DNA of 5,038 bases from Nitrospinota bacterium. Lineage in GTDB: Bacteria; Nitrospinota; Nitrospinia; UBA9942. Positions within the stretch are counted from its first letter, which is position 1, and every line of letters begins with the position of its first letter. The translations under genes were made by a program, and so were the position numbers. The stretch spans positions 1-5,038 of the forward strand of contig JACRGN010000323.1 in the NCBI GenBank assembly GCA_016234205.1, written 5' to 3'. The notes beneath the pieces were generated by a model. The model searched no databases. It was given only the letters and a program-made list of their open reading frames with translations, and was not told where the DNA came from. This document shows positions 1 to 5,038 of this stretch, piece after piece.

Positions 1-319
1 AGTCAGGCTCTTTATCAGACACCTCTCCACCATATACACATACAGCCTTTCCATCTTTTGGCTCTATCTTTAATTGTATATGCTGGGAATTCAAACAGTC
101 CTCACGATATATCTCAATTATCTTAAATCCCCTATTGTTTTTTGTGTTTGCAGCCCAGCCGCTCTTATATAATTCAACAGTCAATACAGGGTCATTATTC
201 CATGCATCAACAGCAGCCTTTGCCCAATCAGGTGACATGAATACGGGCTTGCCATCTCCATACGAATTGGAGGTTGATATTAAAACAAACACGATTACTA
301 TTAATAATATCTTTTTCAT
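1..319 (-). CDS. Secreted SCP2-like (sterol-carrier-type) protein, C-terminus off the left edge
   Basis: An open frame of 106 codons starts at ATG 319 and continues past base 1, so the 3' end is missing. An AGGAGGGG ribosome binding site 5 bases upstream supports this start. Residues 1-21 look like a signal peptide (MKK, a hydrophobic run of I/L/V, then a small-residue region ending SNSYG), so the product is probably periplasmic. The visible mature part contains SPDWAKAAVDAWNNDP (about 29-44), SGWAANTKNNRGFKIIEIYR (53-72), cysteines at 75 and 94, and DGKAVCVYGG (88-97). From memory this resembles small proteins annotated as SCP2 sterol-binding; the diagnostic C-terminal half lies outside the window, so the family call is tentative. 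The two cysteines could form a disulfide in the periplasm. It lies downstream of the FadL-type gene on the same strand, fitting a role in handling a lipid or other hydrophobic molecule. That role is inference. The reading frame itself is well supported. Confidence 0.6.
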   Translation of the reverse strand, partial: MKKILLIVIVFVLISTSNSYGDGKPVFMSPDWAKAAVDAWNNDPVLTVELYKSGWAANTKNNRGFKIIEIYREDCLNSQHIQLKIEPKDGKAVCVYGGEVSDKEPD

Positions 320-324
320 CTTTT

Positions 325-332
325 CCCCTCCT
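325..332 (-). promoter_or_regulatory. Ribosome binding site of the SCP2-like gene
   Basis: Read on the minus strand this is AGGAGGGG, followed by AAAAG and then ATG at 319. The near-consensus Shine-Dalgarno sequence at 5-base spacing fixes the start of a gene that is truncated by the window edge. Confidence 0.75.
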
Positions 333-341
333 AAAAATTAA

Positions 342-424
342 GGCTCCCCATGAGAGGAGGTAAACTAATTCCCTTCTGGTAAAGTGATATTAAAAAGAAT
401 TAGCTATTTCATGGGGAGCCATGA
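342..424 (-). terminator. Long stem-loop between the FadL-type and SCP2-like genes; possible terminator or attenuator
   Basis: Bases 342-353 (ggctccccatga) and 409-420 (tcatggggagcc) form a perfect 12-bp inverted repeat. Inside it a 7-bp pair, 365-371 (ctaattc) with 397-403 (gaattag), extends the structure. On the minus strand the outer stem is followed by TTAATTTTT, which resembles the U-tract of an intrinsic terminator and would end the FadL-type transcript or attenuate the next gene. The 55-base interior is long for a simple terminator. The promoter-proximal arm can instead pair locally: 409-414 with 419-424 (tcatgg, loop ggag, ccatga on the plus strand). The two folds are mutually exclusive. 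A mobile palindromic element with terminal inverted repeats is an alternative; I see no clear target-site duplication. Confidence 0.4.
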
Positions 425-436
425 GTTAAATTAAGA

Positions 437-1645
437 TTAAAATCTATAACCTGCCTGAATCCCAATAGTAGTCTGACTCATTTTTTCAGTATAGCTTCCG
501 GTTGAGTCTGTTTGCTTTGCCTCAGGCGCGTATACAAAGTATCCATCTATTGTAACAGGTGAACTTGTTGCATATCCTACGCCGAGGGTTAAATGACTCT
601 CTTGAATTGCTGGGAAAAGAGGATTTAAATTTTTATTAGGGACTGGACTCTTCCCATAATTATATCCTATGCGACCAGTCAAAGAATCGTTTAGCTTATA
701 TGCACCACCGAGGGCAATAACAGTCTGATTCTCCCATTCCATTGTGAATGGTATATTAGTAAAACCCGTGATATTAGGGGCAAGATACGGCTTATTTACT
801 GCATCCGACCACTGTAATTGGCTTATATCCAATCCTAATGTTAATTCAGTAAAGGGCTTATACGAAATCCCTATACCAATTTCCGATGGCCAGGCAAAAT
901 CCTTGAATTTTGCCTTCCCGCTTGCACTCATAGGAATAGCAGGATTATTATATTTAAAATCCCCATCGTATTCAAAAGACTGTTTAGTATTGTATATGGC
1001 TCCGATTGATACCTGCTCATTCGCTTTATACAATCCACCTATTCTTAATCCATAAGCCGATGATGTAGCATTTTTAAATTCCATACCCGCCTTTGGAGTA
1101 TATTCCATATCAAAGGTGGAGTAACCAATCTGGAGTCCAAGACCGAGTGAAAACTGCTCATTAACCTGATACGCAACAGCAGGGACAATCCTCATATAGC
1201 TGAGGTTGCTGTAAAGACTATCTGTCTGCCCCATCCCATTTTTGACCTTATCTTTGTAATCTACTCCCATGCCACCCTGTGGAAATACTCCAATACCCCA
1301 AGAGATTGGACTCCCACCACTTACATAGGCAAGAAGTGGCATATAGAAATATGGATTCTTGCCATCGGTATCATTCGCAGCATCAGTATGATGAACTTGA
1401 GGACCAAAGGCAGTAAAATCAAAGTCTATCTCAGATTTTAAGCCTGTAAGTGTAGCTGGGTTTGCATTTATTGCTGTAGCATCATTGGCTATAGCCAGGT
1501 CAGCACCACCCATGCCTACTGATTTAGAACCATAACCAATCATCTGTGTGCCGTTTGTGGCGAATGATATTTCAGAAATAAATATAGTTACTGCTAAAAT
1601 AAAAATAAATATAAAACTTTTTACTCCCAAACCAATTCGTTCCAT
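437..1645 (-). CDS. FadL/OmpP1/TodX-family outer-membrane transport protein
   Basis: A 402-residue protein with a complete frame. Residues 1-29 form a signal peptide with a strongly hydrophobic core (FIFIFILAVTIFI) and a likely cleavage after SFA29. The mature N-terminus has the family signature: a glycine-rich stretch (GYGSKSVGMGGADLA) followed by AINANPATL with the conserved NPA at 62-64. This region corresponds to the N-terminal hatch of E. coli FadL. The rest alternates polar and aromatic residues as in a beta-barrel, and the chain ends in the aromatic C-terminus GYRF typical of Bam-inserted porins. FadL-family proteins carry hydrophobic molecules (long-chain fatty acids, toluene and other hydrocarbons) across the outer membrane. 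The length is close to the family norm of about 400-450. The start is supported by AAAGGAGGT ending 6 bases before the ATG. It lies 153 bases downstream of the diheme cytochrome gene, so it may share that transcript or have its own promoter. The substrate cannot be read from sequence. Confidence 0.9.
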   Translation of the reverse strand: MERIGLGVKSFIFIFILAVTIFISEISFATNGTQMIGYGSKSVGMGGADLAIANDATAINANPATLTGLKSEIDFDFTAFGPQVHHTDAANDTDGKNPYFYMPLLAYVSGGSPISWGIGVFPQGGMGVDYKDKVKNGMGQTDSLYSNLSYMRIVPAVAYQVNEQFSLGLGLQIGYSTFDMEYTPKAGMEFKNATSSAYGLRIGGLYKANEQVSIGAIYNTKQSFEYDGDFKYNNPAIPMSASGKAKFKDFAWPSEIGIGISYKPFTELTLGLDISQLQWSDAVNKPYLAPNITGFTNIPFTMEWENQTVIALGGAYKLNDSLTGRIGYNYGKSPVPNKNLNPLFPAIQESHLTLGVGYATSSPVTIDGYFVYAPEAKQTDSTGSYTEKMSQTTIGIQAGYRF

Positions 1646-1651
1646 TTTATT

Positions 1652-1712
1652 ACCTCCTTTCTTAAGGTTAAAACTTTACTCCATGACTACACTTAATTTC
1701 ACCTCCTTTCTT
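1652..1712 (-). promoter_or_regulatory. Duplicated Shine-Dalgarno sequence upstream of the FadL-type gene
   Basis: The 12-mer AAGAAAGGAGGT occurs twice on the minus strand, at 1663-1652 and 1712-1701, offset by 49 bases. The copy nearer the gene is correctly spaced from ATG 1645. The upstream copy precedes only GTG-TAG and, further on, ATG-GAG-TAA (from 1684), so it has no real gene of its own. The remainder of the 153-base spacer (1713-1798) contains an imperfect AT-rich hairpin around 1747-1771 and no promoter I can defend. Confidence 0.55.
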
Positions 1713-1798
1713 TTTTAGGTTTGCCAGATTACATCTGATGAGTTCAAAAGTTTTGGAGATTCCAAACTTTGTAATCAAAATTATGGTTTATTAAAAAA

Positions 1799-2998
1799 TT
1801 ATTCAGGTATCACTGGAACTACAGGCTGATTAATTGCAACAGCAGGAATCCCCTCCCCCTTTTTATGAGCCTCTGCCTTACCTCCATGGTGGAACATATT
1901 GATATAGGCTATAACCTTCCATATATCTTCATTGGAAAGATAGTCTTTCCATGCAGCCATTGGTGTATCAGGTCTCCCTTCGGAAACAACCTTGAAGAGG
2001 TCTGCATCGGAGAACCTGCTCACTTTCTCAACATCTCTCAGGTTAGCTGCCTCTGTCATCAATGGGATACCGTCCTTCCCATGACAGGCATGACATGCCG
2101 CATCAGGATTCTTTATTCCCTCAAAGATATCTCTTCCATCTCTTAATACCTTTGGATCAGTCCACCAGCCATCAGGCATCATTTCCGTTGTTATTCTCAC
2201 CTTTCCTACATTTTCCAGATACCTTACCAGTGCCTCAAGATAATTCTTTTCTATCTGGTCACCATAATAATCAGGCATGGTCTTTGTTTCTTTTTCATAT
2301 CCCTTTGCAATTTCCTTTCTCGGATCCACTACAGATACCCTTATCTTATTTCTATCTCCTATATCCACAGCGGCAAGGGCAGGCCCCCTCTTTGGTATTC
2401 CTCCAGGTTCTATGTCATGACAGTTAAAGCATTCATTATTTTTAAAGACCTCGGCGCCTACTAAAATAATTGTTTCTTCATCTGCCTCCTCTATGAAAAA
2501 TTTTTTAGGTTTCAGCCTCTCAATCTCATAGGCAGGGTCAAATTGGGGTAATGCCCAGCCCATAAATGTATAACCGCCGCCCATGATAAGGAATAAAAAG
2601 AGGAGACTATTTACCGCCCTGATACCGCCCTTCTCTTTAAGGGGTTTAAGGTCAATAAGAATAATAAAAAGGATAGTAAGGAGAGTATATACAATTATGG
2701 TCATTCTGAACATTCCAGGAAATTTGTAATATGCAGTATAGAGCCATAACGTTCCAAGAAAGATTGTTCCATAAATAAGGCTTAAGATAAAGTTTCTAAC
2801 AATCCTCTTCCCCTGCCAGCCCTCTATAGGGAAAATATCAACCAAAACAAGAATAAGAAATCCCCCTATTGTAAATACAGTAAATGCTACCTTAAAGACT
2901 ACAGGCAGAGGATATAGAAAGGAGTTAATAATCCATATCAGGAGATTAAAGACAATCAGACTTATCAATTTTAATTTTATTTTTTTCCAGAGTTCCAT
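1799..2998 (-). CDS. Membrane-anchored diheme cytochrome c
   Basis: A 399-residue protein. The N-terminal third is membrane-embedded, with about five helices near residues 9-28, 34-54, 68-89, 97-117 and 129-149; two of the pairs look like an internal duplication. The periplasmic part holds two class I cytochrome c domains. The first has CFNCH at 190-194 with a likely axial methionine in TKTMPDYY (M241). The second has CHACH at 302-306 with a likely ligand in DTPMAAW (M347). Each domain ends in the usual helix (ALVRYLENVG and DIWKVIAYI). A Pro/Val-rich tail follows 380. It would carry electrons one at a time at the outer face of the inner membrane. The start lies 3 bases after the stop of the bd-like gene, with GGAG/GGGG binding sites inside that gene's last codons, so translation is probably coupled. 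It likely partners the bd-like protein and the upstream iron-sulfur subunit. A named family for the membrane part is not apparent to me. Confidence 0.88.
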   Translation of the reverse strand: MELWKKIKLKLISLIVFNLLIWIINSFLYPLPVVFKVAFTVFTIGGFLILVLVDIFPIEGWQGKRIVRNFILSLIYGTIFLGTLWLYTAYYKFPGMFRMTIIVYTLLTILFIILIDLKPLKEKGGIRAVNSLLFLFLIMGGGYTFMGWALPQFDPAYEIERLKPKKFFIEEADEETIILVGAEVFKNNECFNCHDIEPGGIPKRGPALAAVDIGDRNKIRVSVVDPRKEIAKGYEKETKTMPDYYGDQIEKNYLEALVRYLENVGKVRITTEMMPDGWWTDPKVLRDGRDIFEGIKNPDAACHACHGKDGIPLMTEAANLRDVEKVSRFSDADLFKVVSEGRPDTPMAAWKDYLSNEDIWKVIAYINMFHHGGKAEAHKKGEGIPAVAINQPVVPVIPE

Positions 2999-3001
2999 AT
3001 A

Positions 3002-4546
3002 TTACCCCTTCTCCTTGCCAAATCTCAAGCCGAGCCAGACTATAAATACGAAGATAGAGAAAAACCCAAGGGTTATGGCTGTGGTTAATGAGGAGGCATA
3101 TGCGAGTGTGGGTGTATATGCCTCCAGTGTAGTATCTTTTAATAGGAGATAGACATGGTAATCCTTCCTAACCAACGTCCTTACAGCCCCCATAAGATTC
3201 ATAAGCCATATATCACTGAAGCCAAGAAATATAAGAACATACTGAGCCCTGAAATCTATCTTCCCCCATTCTATCCTCCCCTTTTTTATTGCTATTCGGT
3301 AGATAATATAATTTAGCAATGTTACTGCGAGAAGGAGGACAGCAGCAGTATTTTTTGCCTTCATGAGTGCTAAAAACCCGAGGTGAGAAGGCAGTTCTGT
3401 GGTCTTTAAAAATACCCCTTTTGTCATCCCCTCATACATCCATTCCTCTGGAACCATAGTGGCAAAGTAGTGTCTTGGTATAAACCAGATACATGCAGAA
3501 AAAAACACCACTATAAATCCAAATCTTACAATAGGGGCATACCCCTCCACACCCTCTATCCTCTTCATGCTGAGATAGATATAATAATTACTTGCCAAAA
3601 AGAGGAGCCCTACAATAATTGCCTGTGCTTCAAAATACATGGATAATCTGTCAGACATCATATATGTCCCTAATTCAGCAGCATATCTGTAAAACTCCCT
3701 CGCATATATATACCCCATAACAGGGAGGACAAGCATAGCACCAACACCGATGGTATTTCCAATGTAACCCATCCAGTCATAGTAAGCCCTGTCATCTTTA
3801 TTGTCTGACCACACATATAGAAATGCACCCATCATGCCTACCATATATCCGCCGTATGTTAGATTCCCTACCAATCTGTGGATATTTAATGGCATCCATG
3901 TATAATTGTAGACATTCTCCCAGATTGTGGGATTGATGAGATGCCTCGGTGGTGTATTCATATAAGAGGCTATTGCATCCATATTGAATAGGGTAAGTAT
4001 CCCTACTATATTCAGAAGAATCCCTATAAATAAATGAAGCCCCTTTCTCTCTTTGAGTGGCTCCCAGCTAAAGTAATAGAGATACATAAGAATTGTCTCA
4101 ATGATAACCAGACCGGGGTAGAAGAGGAGCCAGAGAGGGGCAAACTGGTTTATGATGTGATATGAGAAATCAGGATACAATCCAAAGAGTAAGAATGCAA
4201 AGGTCCCTCCTGAAAGGGCGGTAATGCTGTATGCTATTGCCATTACCCTCGCTATATCCTTAGCCAATCTCTCATACCTGTAATCCCCATTTTTCATATA
4301 TAGAAATTCTGCAATCACAACAAAGAGCGGGACACCAAGTATAAAAGATGCAAAGAGGATATGGAACTGGGCTATTATCCATATAGCTGTCCTGTTTCCA
4401 AAGAGGGGGAAATGTAATGGCTCAAGTCCTTGAGCATAGACAGCAGTAGGCAGTAAGCAGCAGGCAGTAAGCAGCAGAATGAGCAATGAGCAATCACTCT
4501 GACACTTTGACACTCTGACACTTTGACACTCTGTCATTTTTACCAT
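3002..4546 (-). CDS. Divergent CydA-like (cytochrome bd subunit I-like) membrane protein with a signal peptide
   Basis: A 514-residue polytopic protein with about ten or eleven predicted helices after a signal peptide that should be cleaved at AVYA|QG (residue 38). The first helix, IAQFHILFASFILGVP (59-72), matches the CydA segment carrying the heme ligand H19 (here H62). IHRLVGNLTYGGYMVG (222-237) resembles the region around the heme b558 ligand H186 (here H223). The hallmark GRQPW motif and its preceding glutamate, the heme d ligand region, are absent, and the Q-loop is not recognisable. It is therefore probably a b-heme electron-transfer subunit or an altered oxidase rather than an ordinary quinol oxidase. 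No CydB is present in the window. The ATG at 4546 lacks a good ribosome binding site but overlaps the stop of the 40-residue gene upstream, which suggests coupled initiation; ATG 4537 is an alternative. The region encoding residues about 5-35 consists of short tandem repeats, so the exact N-terminus is less certain than the rest. Confidence 0.8.
   Translation of the reverse strand: MVKMTECQSVRVSKCQSDCSLLILLLTACCLLPTAVYAQGLEPLHFPLFGNRTAIWIIAQFHILFASFILGVPLFVVIAEFLYMKNGDYRYERLAKDIARVMAIAYSITALSGGTFAFLLFGLYPDFSYHIINQFAPLWLLFYPGLVIIETILMYLYYFSWEPLKERKGLHLFIGILLNIVGILTLFNMDAIASYMNTPPRHLINPTIWENVYNYTWMPLNIHRLVGNLTYGGYMVGMMGAFLYVWSDNKDDRAYYDWMGYIGNTIGVGAMLVLPVMGYIYAREFYRYAAELGTYMMSDRLSMYFEAQAIIVGLLFLASNYYIYLSMKRIEGVEGYAPIVRFGFIVVFFSACIWFIPRHYFATMVPEEWMYEGMTKGVFLKTTELPSHLGFLALMKAKNTAAVLLLAVTLLNYIIYRIAIKKGRIEWGKIDFRAQYVLIFLGFSDIWLMNLMGAVRTLVRKDYHVYLLLKDTTLEAYTPTLAYASSLTTAITLGFFSIFVFIVWLGLRFGKEKG
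4443..4491. repeat. Heptamer tandem repeats inside the signal-peptide coding region
   Basis: On the plus strand five contiguous heptamers of the form gcagYaR occupy 4443-4477: gcagtag, gcagtaa, gcagcag, gcagtaa, gcagcag. Two copies of aatgagc (4478-4491) follow. The 14-base unit gcagtaagcagcag is exactly duplicated at 4450-4463 and 4464-4477. Read on the minus strand they encode the hydrophobic core of the signal peptide of the bd-like protein (LLILLLTACCLLPTAV). Heptamer short tandem repeats are known as intergenic elements in some bacteria such as heterocystous cyanobacteria; here they are in frame within a gene. Confidence 0.85.
4501..4532. repeat. Octamer tandem repeat at the 5' end of the bd-like gene
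   Basis: Four contiguous octamers alternate gacacttt, gacactct, gacacttt, gacactct, equivalent to an exact 16-base unit present twice. They lie a few codons after the predicted start of the bd-like gene and encode part of its positively charged n-region. The unit length is not a multiple of three, so gain or loss of one copy would shift the reading frame. Confidence 0.9.
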
Positions 4547-4662
4547 GGTAAGGGAGCGGCGAGTCGCTGATAAAATATCATCTCCTGATTTATATAGGTT
4601 ATTATAAAGCCCATCCCCGCCAGCGCCAGAAGTATCAATATGAACAGCTTTAATTTTTCCAT
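4540..4662 (-). CDS. Candidate 40-residue single-helix membrane protein
   Basis: The frame from ATG 4662 reads MEKLKLFILILLALAGMGF then IITYINQEMIFYQRLAAPLPW and stops at TAA 4542-4540. A charged start (EKLK), one hydrophobic helix at about 5-24 and a short polar tail are typical of small integral subunits of respiratory complexes, such as CydX with cytochrome bd. There is no sequence match to CydX that I can see; the comparison is by size, topology and position only. The stop codon overlaps the start of the bd-like gene by 7 bases (CCATGGTAA), an arrangement typical of translational coupling, and the gene fills what would otherwise be an unexplained gap. Against it, no clear ribosome binding site precedes ATG 4662; an in-frame GTG at 4674 would add four residues and also lacks one. 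Helix-like composition can arise by chance in AT-rich DNA, so confidence is moderate. Confidence 0.6.
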   Translation of the reverse strand: MEKLKLFILILLALAGMGFIITYINQEMIFYQRLAAPLPW

Positions 4663-4685
4663 ATTTTTATTCACATAAATTATAT

Positions 4686-4756
4686 ATCCGCAGATTTCGC
4701 AGATTAAAACAAAATATTTTTTTTTAAAATCTGCGTAATCTGCGTAATCTGCGGAT
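4686..4756. repeat. Imperfect 20-bp inverted repeat built from an ATCTGCG motif
   Basis: Bases 4686-4705 pair with 4737-4756 over 20 positions with one mismatch (4697 against 4745); the outer 11 (atccgcagatt / aatctgcggat) are perfect. The motif aatctgcg appears three times in direct orientation on the right side (4728-4735, 4737-4744, 4746-4753), so several registers can pair. The loop is AT-rich with a run of nine T. It lies between the iron-sulfur subunit gene and the small membrane gene. In the transcript it would form a strong hairpin but lacks a good following U-tract, so it may be an mRNA stability or processing element or a dispersed intergenic palindrome. A TATAAT at 4684-4679 on the minus strand just after the hairpin lacks a convincing -35 box. 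Confidence 0.8.
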
Positions 4757-4773
4757 AATCAGGTTTTTCTTCT

Positions 4774-5038
4774 TTAAATTCCGAACATCTCGCTGTGCTT
4801 ATAAGCAATAAGGGTATCCATAAGCTCTGATTTTTCCCCTTTAGCCTTCTTATCCATTTCACTCTTTAAAGTCTTAAGTGCCTCTTCAACCTCTGAACCA
4901 AAGAGTTTCTTCAAAAATTCCATTGGAATCCTCGGCTCATCTGTAACCTCACCCTTTTCATTAAACTTCGGTGGACTCAAAGGCGGCACATAATAGACAT
5001 TGGGGAGTGTCCCAAAATCAGGTCGCAAGGGAATGGCA
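4774..5038 (-). CDS. C-terminal end of a NarH/NxrB-type iron-sulfur beta subunit (type II DMSO reductase family)
   Basis: The frame is open to base 5038, giving 87 visible residues before TAA at 4774-4776; the gene begins outside the window, and the TTG at 5028 is an internal leucine, not a start. The segment AIPLRPDFGTLPNVYYVPPL, followed by SPP, corresponds to the conserved HPEYRTLPMVWYVPPLSP segment of E. coli NarH. The GTLPNVYYVPP form is closer to periplasmic members such as nitrite oxidoreductase, selenate or chlorate reductase and ethylbenzene dehydrogenase. The tail (PRIPMEFLKKLFGSEVEEAL, then SELMDTLIAYKHSEMFGI) is much shorter than in E. coli NarH. These subunits hold four Fe-S clusters that link a molybdenum catalytic subunit to a heme b subunit; the cluster-binding cysteines lie off the window. 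The genes downstream suggest that electrons pass to or from the bd-like protein and the diheme cytochrome. Which substrate class it serves cannot be decided from this fragment. Confidence 0.82.
   Translation of the reverse strand, partial: AIPLRPDFGTLPNVYYVPPLSPPKFNEKGEVTDEPRIPMEFLKKLFGSEVEEALKTLKSEMDKKAKGEKSELMDTLIAYKHSEMFGI

Noticed and set aside
135..341. Plus-strand open frame of 68 codons
   Set aside because: It is antisense to the SCP2-like gene, which has a signal peptide and a strong ribosome binding site.
744..1055. Plus-strand open frame of 103 codons
   Set aside because: It lies wholly inside the FadL-type gene on the opposite strand, has no ribosome binding site and no recognisable domain.
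1747..1771. Hairpin as a terminator after the diheme cytochrome gene
   Set aside because: The stem is AT-rich with a bulge and no T-run follows it on the transcribed strand.
1865..2427. Two overlapping plus-strand open frames (1865-2146 and 2062-2427)
   Set aside because: Both are antisense to the diheme cytochrome gene, including its heme-binding region, and have antisense-like composition.
4443..4532. CRISPR-like array
   Set aside because: The units are 7 or 8 bases, directly adjacent and without spacers, so they are simple tandem repeats.
3002..4546. Calling the bd-like gene cydA
   Set aside because: GRQPW and the heme d region are missing and no cydB is present, so the symbol would imply a quinol oxidase function that the sequence does not support.
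4679..4684. TATAAT as a promoter -10 box for the small membrane gene
   Set aside because: No reasonable -35 sequence lies 16-18 bases upstream, and such matches are common in AT-rich spacers.
5026..5028. TTG as the start of the right-hand gene
   Set aside because: The frame continues upstream as A-I-P to the window edge within a conserved family motif, so this is an internal leucine of a truncated gene.

Overview
The window is an AT-rich stretch of a Gram-negative bacterial genome in which every gene I can support lies on the minus strand, so transcription runs right to left. Strong AGGAGG-type ribosome binding sites, c-type cytochromes, an outer-membrane FadL-type porin and a NarH/NxrB-type iron-sulfur subunit point to a respiratory anaerobe or chemolithotroph. 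The short repeats between and inside genes would fit an uncultivated lineage such as Nitrospirota or a relative, but that placement is only a guess.

In transcription order: (1) 5038-4774, the C-terminal end of a beta subunit of the type II DMSO-reductase family (NarH/NxrB/EbdB/SerB/ClrB-like), cut by the window edge. (2) 4773-4663, a spacer carrying a near-perfect 20-bp inverted repeat. (3) 4662-4540, a 40-residue single-helix membrane protein candidate that overlaps the next gene. (4) 4546-3002, a divergent CydA-like (cytochrome bd subunit I-like) membrane protein whose signal peptide is encoded by heptamer and octamer tandem repeats. (5) 2998-1799, a membrane-anchored diheme cytochrome c with a duplicated transmembrane unit. 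(6) 1645-437, a FadL/OmpP1/TodX-family outer-membrane channel. (7) 319-1, the start of a secreted SCP2-like protein that runs off the left edge.

Genes 1 to 5 read as a periplasm-facing electron-transfer module. The beta subunit would pass electrons between a molybdenum catalytic subunit (expected off the right edge) and a membrane and heme c system formed by the bd-like protein, the small helix protein and the diheme cytochrome. The FadL channel and the possible lipid-binding protein downstream suggest that a hydrophobic compound is imported or handled. That raises the possibility of an anaerobic hydrocarbon or steroid hydroxylase rather than a nitrate or nitrite enzyme, but the window alone cannot decide. 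No tRNA, rRNA, CRISPR array or transposase gene was seen, and no credible plus-strand gene.
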